NCBI GenBank assembly: GCA_032622095.1
Contig: CP136064.1
Span: forward strand, 38,862,426 to 38,926,425
Direction: 5' to 3'
Source: Siphonodentalium dalli
Lineage: Eukaryota; Mollusca; Scaphopoda; Gadilida; Siphonodentaliidae
Length of the DNA stretch: 64,000 nucleotides
The notes beneath the pieces are model-generated. The model did not search any database. It saw only the letters and a program-made list of their open reading frames with translations, and was not told the DNA's origin. Within the stretch, counting starts at the first letter, position 1. Every line of letters begins with the position of its first letter. Below are positions 45,298 through 58,689 of this stretch, one piece after another. The position numbers and the translations under genes were made by a program.

Positions 45298-46941
45298 ATC
45301 TGCCTACCGTGATGTTTTAAGAGCAGCACTCATAAAACAAATGAAATACATATACATGTAACACATGTATGCTATACATGGGCTTGTCTCTTTTGACTGG
45401 CCCTAATTATGATATACTCACGTAAAATGGGTATATATTTCACCCCACACCACCAAAGCGGTATAAAAGTGCATCCGTATCACGATTCCTCAACCAGAAA
45501 ACTGTGGTCATCGCATAGTAATGTGTATAGTAGTGATATGAAACACTCTGATAGGGTGATCAAATAGAAATTGAGAATAATTTTGCTCAAAGTAGTTATT
45601 TGTTATGATTATTAATCAAAATTGACGATAGCCACCGTCATTCTTATATATTAATTAAATGCAATGACTCTCAATGGCGAAATCATTTGTGTTAGATTAT
45701 CGCCCGATAGTTGCGTCCCGAATCGAGATGTAAATATTTACAATTGAGCGTAGTAATTCAGACGATGTTTTCTATACATGGAGTGGTATGGTCGATTTCT
45801 TTGAAATTTTCGGCGATGTTAGTAGAATACTGCATTCCTCATGTTGGCATAGCACCTGGGTACTAACTTATCAATTTAACGCACCCGAACAAGTCCATAA
45901 TATGTCGTTAAACCTATTACAGAACTGTCAACAGTACGAATGTGACAGAATGAATAGTTGGACATTGCTAGCCAGTTCGGTGCAATATGAGGATGTCATT
46001 CGTATTGACTGGGTCACTATCGCTACGTTTTGTGGTCTAATTATCCAAGTTCCCAAAAATGAGAATTAATTCACCCGAATGTGTACGGATTTTGAAGGAG
46101 CATCCATGTGGATACAACACGCATTTTAGCCTATGTGTGGGATGAATAGACAGTCGAGAACGCAAGCAAGTAAAAATCATTAACGATAAACATATTTGTG
46201 TAATTTGGAGATGTTTCTGGTTCGATATCTGCCACATACCGGTCTATAACAATATTGTCAGCACGTTCGTCTTGAGTGCCTGTGAGTTACAATCAAAATC
46301 TCGTTCGTGACGTTTTGTGGACGGCACAGGCGAAATGTTCTGACGTCACATTTGGATTTCTGTATAATTCTACAAGCAGATAAAACGAATTCACGCTGAT
46401 TAGTATGTATAGCCGCCGAAATATTGTTAGAAAATCAAAATCATTGTAAGAAAGAGGCAACATAATTATGAACCACAAATGAACTTTGAACGGTACTTTG
46501 GCCTAAACAATCGACAGAAAGAGGGTGATCAGTTCAATACAAGCTATGTGTTATGTGTATAGAATTGATTGCATTCTGAAGAAATATAGACGGCAATTAT
46601 TGTTGGATGACATTGTATAAACCGAATCATGGCGCTTTTACCATACATGAGCCCTGATTGACGAAAGGGTGTGTTATATATTGGTTGGCATAATTCAATC
46701 TGAAGAGCCCGTCTGTTAATGCATGGACTAAATCAAGTCAACTTAGTCGCATGTCAAATTTCAGGTATGATTTAGAAATAAGATATTGTCATTTCTTAAT
46801 TATTTAGACAGAAAATTGGCAAATCAACAAGTGATTCTGGGACAATGTCTCTATGAAACAATACCTTGTCTTTGTGTGGTTGTGGAAAATCACATGTTCT
46901 TTTTTACAAACGGTTCACTGAATCGTATAGGGCATCTTTAA

Positions 46942-47354
46942 AGGTACTCAATCCGATCAGACGGTACACCATATAATCAAGCTACAACAACAACATTTCT
47001 TCAAAATCGATTAATTACAACAAAATAATGCTAACCACTGTCAACTATTGTATAAAATTTCCCAAAACGTGTTATTTATCAACATGTTGTTCAACGAAAA
47101 TGGTCCTATTATCACTTGATTATAACGAAATTTGGCCGTATTACCGCTTGATTTTAGGGTTATCCATCTCCACCCGCAATTTGGTCGGTTTGACGAATAT
47201 TTGCCAGGCAGAAATAAGTACATATCTCGAGAAATAACAGATTTCAAAAATCGATATCTGATCACTCTGAGCTTTGATGGGTGGGTTCCTCGACTCGAAT
47301 CAAATATTGTTTTATCCCCAAGGCCAAAGAAATAGCAAGAGTATATAACTCAAG
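46942..47354 (+). mobile_element. TTAA MITE, AGGTACTCAA family (duplicate of 10312-10724)
   Basis: Same left end and same degenerate right end as in copy 1, so it was inserted before the segmental duplication. Confidence 0.7.
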
Positions 47355-47590
47355 TTAAATGGTGAAACGACAGAACCGAAATTACGCCTTTCGATGGGGT
47401 GCAGTTGGAAATTTCAAGGGACCCTCTAGCCACGTCCGTGCCATGATATAAAATACTCACTCTTGACCATTGAGGAAGAACATTTCTGTTATGTAGTCTA
47501 GACAATTTGAATTCTCGAACGCCAGGTAGAATTTATAGTCTTGTTTGGTTTCTCGAAACACGAACCGGATTCTTCTCGACTGCACTTTAA

Positions 47591-47845
47591 CCCTTTCATG
47601 ATGGGAGCTGCGTTGGTGCGGCATTAAATACAATGTGCCAGTGCAGTCCCCTAAATATGCGAGTCTCCCATAGTTAGCGTCGCATATATAAGAGAATGCA
47701 CTGGCTTACAAGATCAATGTAAATATTTTAGGCCAATGCATTCTCTTATGTATGCGATGCGCGCTATGGGCGACTCGTATATATAAGAGAATGCATTGGC
47801 ACATGGTTTTCGCAAAAAAATCAGGAAGCTCCAGTCATGGAAGGG
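47591..47845. mobile_element. piggyBac-type MITE with two palindromic cores (duplicate of 10961-11216)
   Basis: TTAA (47587-47590) is followed by CCCTTTCATGATGGG. The right end is CAGTCATGGAAGGG then TTAT. Palindromic cores lie at 47637-47705 and 47732-47800. Confidence 0.75.
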
Positions 47846-47849
47846 TTAT

Positions 47850-49399
47850 AAATCATAAATATCAGCATCGGTGTACTTCCGTATGTACGTAACGTACAGT
47901 CCCCGGTCGTTTGATGCAGCGTATGTATCCCCCTACAGCAGCAGACGTTGTACCAAGGTTCACCATATAGACCACACGTGAGAGCACAGCAACCTTCCAA
48001 TAGAAAATATGTAGCTGTCCTAAACTGGATGTTTGGAGAATTGTGGGAGATTTTCTCGATATTTTCGGCGATCCCTCTGTAGATCTGGTTCTCATCTCGC
48101 TATGTTGTTGTCGTGGAATATTGATTGTGTGCGGACTATAGTGTACGAGGACTAGAATCGACAGAAACGTTATATTTCACCCAAATGATTTTTTATAATC
48201 GCGTATTGTTATTGTTCAAGATGAGTTATTATAGTTTCTGTACGCAGACCATGGGGGAATGCTTTGTGTAATACGGTTCAGAACAAGTATGGATACAGAA
48301 TGGTTTCCTTTGTTCCATTTCTCCAGTGAAATACGTCTTGTCACTATCTATATTATATCTTAGTGTATCCACCTGACCACATGTAAACACATTGTGATAG
48401 GAAATTGCCATTTACTCAATGAATTTGACAACCAAACATGATGACGGTTTGAAATCTTGATATTCCCCAAAGCAAGAGACAGTGTACTAAGGTTCTCCGT
48501 CACTTTCCAACAGAAACAATGCAGCTTTCCTGAACTGGCTCTTTAATGTAGTTGGAGGGGTTTTCTCTAATTTTTGGCAATCCCTCAATAGGTCTGCTTC
48601 TCATCATGCTATATATTATCATGGAATATCGGTTGTGTGTGGAATGTTTGTTGCAAATAAAAATGTGGGACTAGAATCGACAGAAACGTTACATTACACC
48701 CAAATAATTTTATAATCGAGTATTATTATTGTTTTTATTCAAGACTACAGACCATGTGGAAATGCTATTTGTAATGTTGAGTGTAACAGGGTTCAGAACT
48801 AGCATGATTACAAAGTCGCTTCCTTTGTTCCATTTCTCCACGTCTTACCACTATCTATATTATATCACAGTGTGTCCGTCTGTACATGAATAAACACAAT
48901 GTAATTGGAAATTGCCATTTGCCAAATGAATTTACAACCAAACATGATGACGGTTTGAAACATTGATATCCCCTACAGCAGCAGAGATCGTACCACGGTT
49001 CTCCAGGGAAACGACATGTGAGAGAGTGGTAACTTTCCAATATAAGCTGTGAATTTGTCTGAACTGGATGTTTTATGCATTCAGAGAGTTCTTCTCGATT
49101 TTCGGCGATCCCTCGAATTGGCTGTGTGTGGAAGGTAAATTGGAAATAAAAAAAGGGTGGCGCTATAATCGATAGAAACGCAATATTTCACCCCAAGTTT
49201 GTTTTTGTCATCGTCTATGGTTATTGTTATTGTTCAGTTACTACAGACTGAAGGGAACTGCTTTTGTAATGTTCAATGTTAAATGGTTTCAGAACTAGCA
49301 TGAGTATAGAAACGTTTCCCTGTGTCCTATTTCTACATTGAAATACCTCTTACTACTATATATCTTCTATCTTAGTCTGTCCGTCTGTACATGAATAAA
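47850..49399 (-). repeat. Tandem 600-bp-type units in copy 2
   Basis: Collinear with 11221-13247. The array is broken at AATAAA (49394-49399) by the 4759-bp element and resumes at 54159-54420. Confidence 0.7.
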
Positions 49400-49668
49400 G
49401 AGGGTGACGACCCCCCTCCCCCTGGCATCCAGCATCCGGCTTAAAATGGACACCGGCATCCGGAATACGCCATAACAGAGAGGCGGCATCCGGAATACTA
49501 TTTGATTAAATTTATTGAAAACAGACTCGGGAACGAACTGAACGTTGGCATGAGGTATTGGAATTAGTCTCCGTATTGGCTAGTAATGATTTGATTTAAC
49601 AGCTTTACGGAAAGATTAAACTTTTAATAAAATACTAAATGTATGATCTCATATCATACATATATACG

Positions 49669-49940
49669 CCCTGTCTAACTTACTCGCGGCCATATTGGAT
49701 CCGCCAGGTCCGGTTCCGTGGTTTTAGTGCTACAGTTCAAAGTTTTGCAGTAGCATTTCCATATATGACATAAATGGAAGTCATGAATATTCAAAAGCTC
49801 CATATATGGAAATGCTACTCCAGAACTTTGATCTGTAGCAATAAAACAACCGGGCTGCATGGAAGAATTTCTGATACCACGGAACCGGACCTGCATGGTG
49901 GATCTAATAAGGCCGCGAATTAATGACATGATAGGGCGTA
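49669..49940. mobile_element. Foldback MITE with TA flanks
   Basis: Ends CGCCCTGTC and GATAGGGCG are flanked by TA. Inner paired blocks are GCGGCC...GGATC and GATC...GGCCGC, and CCGGTTCCGTGGT with ACCACGGAACCGG. The centre has CATTTCCATATATG/CATATATGGAAATG pairs. It resembles a Tc1/mariner-type or other TA-target MITE. Confidence 0.65.
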
Positions 49941-50133
49941 TTGGGTGGGGGTGAAAGGCATAAACCATGTTCCAAATGACAGGAGTGGTATAATATACTG
50001 AATGAGGCGAAGTTGTAGTGGCATGTGCGGAAACCACCTAGCTAATCTTGGGTGACCGTTCATGGTCGTACACGGTATAGTATTGAACACCAGGGACACG
50101 CAAATAGAAAACTAACATCTTTTTAATATTTAA

Positions 50134-50614
50134 AGGTACTCAACCCGTAAAGAGGGTCCCCATCTCAACAGATTCCAACAACAACAATCCGATCAGAGGG
50201 TCCTATATTACTATTTCTTTGGCTTTGGGGGTAAAAAATATTTGATTCGAGTCGAGGAACCCATCAAACAAAGCTCAGAGTTATTAGATATTGATTTTTG
50301 AAAATTCTTATGTTCTCGAGATGAGTACTTATAACTGCCGTCAATTTGGTAACCTGTTCGAGATATTACGCCAAAATTCTATTCAAACAGACAAGGATGG
50401 ATAACTCTATAATCAAGTGGGTAATAATAACGAATTTTTGACTATCTTCTGGGCCAGAAAGAATTCCCGATAATGAAAAATAATAGATTTCTAAAAATCG
50501 ATATCTAACAAATCTGAGCTTTGATGGGTGACTTCCTCGACGCGAATCAAATATTTTTGACCCCCGAAGCCATTGAAATAGTAATTGAGAGGAGTTTTAT
50601 CGGGTTGAGTACCT
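50134..50614 (+). mobile_element. TTAA MITE, AGGTACTCAA family
   Basis: TTAA-AGGTACTCAACCCG at the left and CGGGTTGAGTACCT-TTAA at the right: a 14-bp perfect inverted repeat with intact TTAA on both sides. 481 bp, non-coding. Confidence 0.85.
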
Positions 50615-50631
50615 TTAATATTTCAAATTAA

Positions 50632-51064
50632 AGGTACTCAATCAGAGGATCTCCATATCATCACATTCCAACAAGAACGACAACATATTTTGAAATGCCG
50701 CTTCAGTTATTAGAATCTAATAATTGCCCAAATATAACGAAAAGCACAATCATCTATAGTATAAAATTCCACAAAACCTGTTATTTATCAACATTTTGTT
50801 CAACGAAATTTTGCCGGTTTGTCAAATATCTAACACAAAAAGCCACTTGATTTTAGAGTTATCCATCTTAAACCCGCAATTTGGTCAATGAAATTCTTCT
50901 CTTTGACTGTCTATTGGGCCACCTAAAATAATAGATTTCAAACATCGATATTTGATCACTCTGAGCTGTGATGGATGGGTTCCTCGACTCGAATCAAATG
51001 TTTTACCCCCCCCCCGAAGCCAAGGAAATAGTAATTTGCGAGCGTTGATTCGGGTTGAGTACCT
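50632..51064 (+). mobile_element. TTAA MITE, AGGTACTCAA family, adjacent copy
   Basis: TTAA-AGGTACTCAATCAG at the left and CGGGTTGAGTACCT-TTAA at the right. Only nine host bases separate its left TTAA from the right TTAA of the preceding copy, and both lie in the same orientation. Confidence 0.85.
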
Positions 51065-51399
51065 TTAACAAACGTATAGCATTATACATGTGCAGTATAG
51101 TATAATAAATCTAACAATGTTATGATTTCACATAACTCTAGGTGTTAAGATTATAATAATTCATGTTTACAAACACCTCATCATGTCACACTCGCAATAT
51201 CATGCAATTTGATCAGTGATTAATTATTGAAGCATTTGTGAGGCACGGGCACTCATTGTCCCGCTCTTTAAAAATACGCTCTTTAAAAAATCGTCAGTTG
51301 TGGGTTGCACCCCACAATTTACTCAAACAAAAGATCGCACCCCACAAGTATTCATGGGTATGTGCAGTCACCCCACAAGTATACTTTGGCCAGTACGTC
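51065..51399. other. Spacer inside the 4759-bp element, no recognised feature
   Basis: Nothing assignable. Confidence 0.4.
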
Positions 51400-53470
51400 C
51401 ACCGTCCGTCCGTCAACAATTCTTTGAACATCTTCTCCTCTGGAACCAATGGACCGAATGAGTTCATATTTGGTGTGGATGTTCCTTATGTGACTCACGT
51501 TCAGATTTGTTCAAATGAGGTCACTGGGTCAAATAGTTGCGAAGCCAGGGCCATAACTCTTTCCCTCCATAGTAATTCTTTTAAGCATCTTCTCAAATAC
51601 CATCTGACCAAATGGGTTCATATTTGGTTTGAATGATCCTTGGGTGACTGGGGTTCAGATTTGTTCAAATGAGGTCACTGGGTCAAATGTGGGCGGGGCC
51701 AGGAACACAACTCTTAACAAACAAAAATTATTTTTTTTACTTTAATTGAGATTAATTTCTTGCTCAATCAGGCTCAATTTAAAAAAAAATAACACCATTA
51801 TAACATCCACCAGGGTGACAACAAAATTTGGTTTAAATCAGTCTAAAATCGAGAACATGCTTAAACCATATAGAAGTCACATTGATTATAAAGTAATAAA
51901 TGAAATGGCAGTGTTAACAAAATCTGTTTGGAATGACAGCATTGATTAATAGCCTAAATTTCTCTGCCTGTAAGAGAGTTTGTATATAAATTACCCTGCT
52001 TATGATAACAACTCCACTCCTAAGGCCAAGTGTGAATGGTGAATCTGACAGTTAGGCCAGTAAAACTAAATACCTGTTTTCTCAGGCGATTACATATCGG
52101 AAACTGGATGAGAAAGATGGAGGCATTTTCTTAGCTTACCTGAGATGAAGAATTGAGACATATTTTGTGTGGATGGTCCCTAGGTGGCTGGGATTCAGTT
52201 CTGTTCAAATGGGGGTCACATGGTCAAAAAAGTGGCATAGCTAGGAACCTAACTCTTTCCATCCATAGCAATTCTTAAAACATCTTCTCAAGAATCTAGG
52301 GACCTAACTCTTTCCATCCATAGTAATTCTTAAAACATCTCAAGAATCATCGGGACTATTTACCTTATAATTGGTATGGAAGGTTTTTGGGTGACGGGGA
52401 TACAGATGTGTTAAAATGAGGTCACCTGGTCAAATAAGGGCGGAGCCAGGGACGTAACTTGGCCATCCATTGTAATTCTTAAAATGTCTTCCTATCAAGA
52501 ACCATAAGACCTATTCAGCTTATATTTGGTATGGGTGACTAGGATTCAGAATTGGTCAGAGCCAGTGACATAATTCTTTCCCTCATCAGTTATTAGCTCA
52601 ACTTACTTTGTAAGTTTGAGCTATTGCCATGGATTGGCGTCCGTCGTCCTTGTGTCCATGTGTCCGTCAACAATTTCCTTCCCCGCGGGCTACAGGTCAT
52701 ACCTTTGGTCTGACCTTTATGAAATTTGTCATGAATGTTGACATTAACATGTAGATGGGAACGAGTCATTATGGGATCATTCGGCAAAAAAACATGGCCG
52801 CCAGCAGCCATCTTGGATTTTACTCTTTGCATGACTAAATCCTTTGACACGCGCTACCGGTCGTATCTTTGGTCAGATCTTCATGAAATTTGTTACGGAT
52901 GTTAACAATGACATGTAGATGGGAATTAATCATTTTTGGGATCATTCGGCAAAAAAACATGGCTGCCAGCAGCCATCTTAGATTTTACTCTTTGCATAAC
53001 TAGGCCTTTCAACTTTCCACATTTCTAATAACTCAATTGACTTTAACACATGAAATTATTCCCTTTCCAAGTTGAGTTACAGTGTCATTGACACTTTCAT
53101 TTTTAAAACATCTTCTCAAGAACCGTTTGGCATATTTGGTATACATTTGGTATAGAGAGTCATTGGGTGACTGGGTTCAGATTTGTTGAAATGGGTTCAC
53201 CAGGTCAAATAGGGGTGCGACCATTGACATAACTCTTCCCCCCAAAGTAATTCTTAAAATGGCGCTCCTCAAGAGCCATCAGTCATATTTAGCCTATATG
53301 TAGTAACCAGTATGGAGGATCATTGTGTTACTTGGGACTGGGTTACATATTTGTTAAAATGGGTTCGACCAATCAAGAAATGGCATTTGGTGTAAATGGC
53401 CTATGGAGAGTTGGAATAAAAATTCGTTTGAATGGGGTCCACCATTAAAACAGGGGAGCATGTCAGGTTG
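51400..53470 (+). repeat. Degenerate tandem bivalve-type repeat inside the 4759-bp element
   Basis: Recurring phrases are AACATCTTCTC, TTCATATTTGGT, GGTGACTGGGGTTCAGATTT, GTTCAAATGAGGTCACTGGG and TCAAAT-GGGCGGGGCCAGG. Their order is conserved and spacing is about 100-190 bp. 52680-52990 holds two similar blocks around GATCATTCGGCAAAAAAACA. No coding capacity; a short frame at 53476 has no recognisable domain. Confidence 0.75.
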
Positions 53471-54020
53471 TAACTTTGTCACAGTTAGGAAAGCTTGAAG
53501 TGTCAGTTGTATTATTCCAACATGTGCAAAGGAATTTTACGAACTTGGGAGTGTGTTTGCTTCAGTTGAGAGGGAGCAGACTATGGACTATGTGGGGTTG
53601 GGGGATCTGGACCATATTTCAAGGTGGACACCCACTGCTCAACGGAGACCCTCTAGGCTATGTCCCTCTTTATGGCTACTTGTTTTTAATTTAAGTGAAT
53701 ATGACAAGTACTAACTCTTATGGTCTTCCGAGTCCCAGTCTTCCTAGTCTTTACAGTTTGGTGAACGTCTCCACAGTCATTGACTGTCTTGTTAATGGTG
53801 TTATTAAATTGAAGTAGCATGCAGGCTTCTAACTACATTTTTCAAAATTTAATAAAAATTAATTACATATTCAAAATTATTGCCAAGCAGACATCAATTA
53901 TATTTAGATATGTCAGATGTGATAACGAGACGTAAAATTAGCTAAATTGTGGAAAATAAAGTGTCCGAGCAAAGAAATATAAATTAGCGGACGTAATTTC
54001 GTTGTGTTTTTGCTGTTTAA
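53471..54020. other. 3' interior of the 4759-bp element, no recognised feature
   Basis: AT-rich sequence with no domain or repeat that I can support. Confidence 0.4.
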
Positions 54021-55379
54021 CGTCAAGAAAATTATCAATGGAAGCATCCGGCATCCGATATATGTGGCCGACGGCATCCGGCGTACGGTGGTCTGGCATC
54101 CGGAATACGCCATAACAGACCCCGCATCCGGCGTACGAAAAGGGGGGTCGTCACCCTCAATAAACACATTGTGACAGGAAATTGCCATCTACGCAATGAA
54201 TTTACAATCAAACATGTCGACGCTTTGATAACTTGAACTTGATAGCTCTTACAATAGCAGACGTTGTACGAAGGTTCTCCAGAGAGACCACATTTGAGAG
54301 AGACACACAAACCTTCCTAAGAAACAAATACAGAAGTTCTGAACTGGATGCCTGCTGCATTCGGAGAGTTCTTGTTGATATTCGATCACTCGATAGGTCT
54401 GCCTCTCACCAGGGTTGGGGCAATTACATGCCAATGTAATCGATTATGATTACAATTACTTTTGATTTACATGATTACCATTACGAATATTGATTACTTT
54501 TTTTCAATTGTAATCGATTACGATTACAATTACTTTTATAAAATGTAATCGATTACTTTTCTATTACATCTGATTACAAGGGGACCAGGATGTAAATAAA
54601 TGGACATAGGTCTGTTTTTCGTGTTATCCCAAAGTCATCTGGTCTCATATCAGTGTCAATCCACCGGTACTAAATGTATAATACATACCGGGCTGGCTCC
54701 CAATGGACCGAATTTATTTATATAATTAATAAATTATAGAGTATACGTTATGTGCGGTAATGTGTTTGATTGTGCATTTCGTGCTCAGGATGTTATCAAA
54801 ATCAAATCAAATTAAATTGCAAATTTTAGTTTCCAACCATTTTGATCCTATATGAATATATAATGAAATGTTATTGAATAAACACATCACTATATAACAT
54901 GTAAATAAGGAACAATTGAGCAAGCAAGCAATAAAAACATTCAACACAATGATAAATTCTAAACTCTTCCATTGCTCTTCACCATCATAAAGATTAATTA
55001 TACAGCCAGAGTAACTACCTGATTAGATCACAATAGGGATTAATTAGACAGCCAGCGTAACAGTGACTGTTAAGATCATAATAGGGATTAATTAAGGGGA
55101 GTATATAAAACGCTGCATCAGCAGCTGATCAGCAGGTTATCACCTAAAATGCTGATCAGCAGATTTCCCGATTTCAGTTTGACTCAAATATAACGACGAT
55201 GCCGGATCCGGATGTAGGTTGTATAAATGACACGTAATACAAATGTTATATGACAATACAGTAAGGGGACAAAGTGTGACCGCTCGCCATGCCCGTTCAG
55301 CAGTACGGCGGCTGCAGTTCAGCAGATTGTCGGGAACGCAGTTTAACTCAATTGTAACGAAGTTAGCAGAGTTTAGGTT

Positions 55380-55950
55380 GTGCAAATGACCTGTAATTAA
55401 TGGGCCATAACCAGGTATATGGATAGAAAACCATTTGGCCGACCTCCACCCCAGTTCAGCAGTTCAAAATCCCGTTCAGCACTTTATCTGAAGCAGTTCA
55501 GCAGAATCTCCAAAACTCAGTTTAACTGACTTTTAACGAAGATATTCGGTTATAGGTGATGCAAGTGACCTGTAGTCAATGGGCCATAACCAGGTATACA
55601 TGGATATAAATAAGTTTCGCCGACCTACACCCTAGTCCAGCTGTTCAAAATCCAGTTCAGCAGTTCATGTCGAGCAGTTCAGAAGATTCCCCGACGCAGC
55701 TAAACGATTTTTTACGAGGATAGTCGGGTATATGTTGAGCAAATGACTTTATATCGATGGTCCATCGGGAAATACAGGAAGAAAACACGATTTCACCGAC
55801 CTTCACCCCAATTCAACAGTTCAAAATGCCGTTCAGCACTTTACCGGGAACAGTTCAGCAGAATCTCCAAAACTCAGTTTAACCGATTTTTAACGAATAT
55901 AGACTGGATTATTTTGTGTAAATTACTTGTAATCGATGGGCCATAACCAG
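55380..55950 (+). repeat. 178-bp tandem array in copy 2 (about four anchors)
   Basis: Collinear with 14440-15557 but shorter. It continues after the CACTG element at 58609-58690. Confidence 0.88.
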
Positions 55951-58608
55951 AAAATACTGTCGGTTCGACGGTTTATGACCGTCATAATCGACGGTCCCAT
56001 ACCGTTTCATCAGTTTGACGTTTTTTTTACCGTTATTTATGTGCCCATGCAAATTGTCTAAATTAAATATTTTTGTGATTCAAAGTCATGCCGTCAAAAT
56101 TCAATAGTATATTTATCGACGACCATATTATATACGGCAATGACTCCATACAGTATGACTGAATCTGACTCTGCTGATATTTAATATGTATTATTAATCC
56201 GGCATTCATTCTGTGTTATGCGAGTCCGTACGTATTATCATGAGTACGTTATTCTCATTCCGGGTTTAAGTTCCCGCTTTAGCAGTCACCTCATTTATTC
56301 GCCATTTATCGTTTGGCAAATTACAAACTATTGTTCTTGGGAAAATGTTACCTTTTCAATTGTGGACAGTTGTTAAGACGGTCTGATTTCGGTTCCTTTG
56401 ATAACCGGACAAGTTTCAATTCTGCGAAAACCGGCTTAATCATTGACAATTTCCACTAAATTCGGGAGTAGAGATTCATGCCAATCAATCATGGCATGAT
56501 CCGGGGTCGGCTGTAACCTGACTTCAGTCGACTCAGTGCTGATGTTGAAATTGACTTAGTATCAAAACACTGGCACATTTACTGACACGAGAGGATACAG
56601 GTACAATTAACACGAGCTTCGATGTCAACCAATAGTGACAATAATAACAAACAACGAGCAGCTATTACTATTAGAATTTGGCAATGACCTGTTGTTCAAT
56701 CCAGTTGACAGAGTTCTGAATCTGATTGTTTCAAAGCACATGCATGTACATTTACAAGAGATGATATACAATCATGTACATGTAATGTACGCACCAGTGT
56801 AATTCACAAGAGCTTCAATGTCAACAACAACACCGTAATCAATGAACTGACGCCGCGCAGTGACGGATGATCACATATCTACAATTCCAACTTTACAATT
56901 ACACGGACCAATTCATCACGTGTTCATCAATTTTCAATGAAACGTGTGGATATGAGACATTGTCATCATTCGCCATGTTATCGTCAAGTTATTACGACAA
57001 TTTACCGGGAGTGCACTATTGGTTGGATGTTCTTATCAAATTATCTTTGGCTGACTCACTGATATTGATACGAAGTGTCGTGATACCAGTGTACAATTTG
57101 ATGTATCATGCTTTAAAATTTCTTCGAAAATTGTGCTACTACAGGAGAACATTGTCGCCAAGTCATCACGCACAGTTATTATGGGATCTGCTGTTGTCTT
57201 GAAGGTTTCAATCCCAACTAGCTGTTATTGATATACAGTACCAGGCAAAAGAAGTGGTATATTAAGCGCGCTATTTTCGCGCCCAATATCACAATAATAT
57301 TGCAAGTGGAAACGCTTATAAGCGTGTCGCTTGTGATATTATTGCAATATTTTGCGCGTAATATCTCAATATTTTGCACTTAATATTGTGACATCTTGCG
57401 CTCAAAATTGTGACATTTAAATCAAATTATTGCTTCTTCTATATTGTTTATTGTACAAATAGAGACAATGTTTTTAATTTGTATATAATTATAGTTGTAA
57501 ATGCTATATGTACACTATATGTATACTATATGAACAGTATTTATCTAATATAAATATAACACTATCAGGTCTGCATGTATGAAATTTAGCGCGCTTAGAA
57601 TCGCAATATTTTGCGTTCAATATTGCAGTAATAAGCGCGCCAGAATTTTGGTATTGTGCTATAATCACGCCTTTTTCGAAATTAAGCACGCTCAATATCG
57701 CAATAAAGGTGCACCTAAAAATACAACTTTTTCTGACTGGTACTGTATTGTCATGATGTACGGATTCACCTGTTAAAACAAAAACTGTGTTTACAAGTGA
57801 CTGGACAATTTCACGCCTTACTTGTTACCAAAAAGTATGCCATTAGAATATTTTTCTTTTACATGCACATAAATTTGAGTTTTAACTGTGAAACATGTAG
57901 CTTTGTTCTTTTTATGTCTTAAAAGGGCATGCCGATTCATGTTTTAGAATGGTCGAAATTAGTATTACTCATAACTGAATACTGATGGGTTGGTTTATCA
58001 GCTATTACTAGTATCGTTTTTTATTTACAGCCATATTTATACAGTAGTTAGTGAAAGGCGAACACATTACGCATGCGCAGCCTTTTTCCGGATTAAATTC
58101 TACGAGGCAGATAACAAGCTTGATCCTCTGCAAACTGCAAAGTTTCATAAGTACCGTCTATCACTTTATGCAATGAGGATTTACATTTCATCAAAACTAT
58201 GATCGTAACAGAAGAACTTAGATGTATTTTTCAGTTTTACGAATAATACTAGTTTCGACCATTCAAAAACATATGAATCGTAATGCCTACCGGGAAATCA
58301 TATTGTCACCATGGGAACCTGGCTAATTCTATGGTAAATTAGCAAATTAAGAGCAAAAAATTGGTGTTGACCCATGAAAAATACCATTGGTCTGACCTTT
58401 ATTAGTTACGGTCTTGATATTAATTAAACGGTGTTGAACCGTAAAAAATACAACGGTCTGACAGTTACTGGTTACGGTCTGCCAGTTACTTAAACGGTTT
58501 TATACCGTGGAACTTTCTACGGCCTGACCGTATGTTTAACGGCCAAAGGTTGGCAGCGATGTTGCGCGGTCTCAGATCGTTAAAGCGATGGTCTTTTTTC
58601 TAACAGTG
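55951..58608. mobile_element. CACTA/EnSpm-like element, copy 2, left tip deleted
   Basis: The right end TTTTCTAACAGTG is intact, followed by TA. At the left the sequence goes from ACCAG straight into AAAATACTGTCGG, so the nine terminal bases CACTGTTAG and three flanking bases are lost. The interior is collinear with 15567-18213. Confidence 0.8.
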
Positions 58609-58689
58609 TACATTCACAGAAAACCATTTGGCCGACGTTTAGCAGTTCAAAATCCCGTTCAGCACTTTACCGGGAACAGTTCAGCAGAT

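Larger units (their letters stand above)
49400..54158. mobile_element. 4759-bp TIR element with 6-bp AATAAA target duplication, unclassified
   Basis: Termini GAGGGTGACGACCCCCCT and AGGGGGGTCGTCACCCTC are perfect 18-bp inverted repeats. AATAAA stands once in the empty paralog (13242-13247) and twice here (49394-49399, 54159-54164). Inside both ends are GCATCCGG-containing repeats in direct, not inverted, orientation. A 25-bp identical stretch beginning GGCATCCGGAATACGCC lies at 49455-49479 and 54095-54119. The interior holds nested repeats but no recognisable transposase. The 6-bp duplication would fit few superfamilies (IS3EU and Dada are candidates from literature knowledge). Confidence 0.88.

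Noticed and set aside
49400-54158. Virus-derived or plasmid-like insertion explaining the sharp boundaries
   Set aside because: No structural or replication proteins are visible; perfect TIRs plus target duplication are sufficient to explain it as a DNA element.
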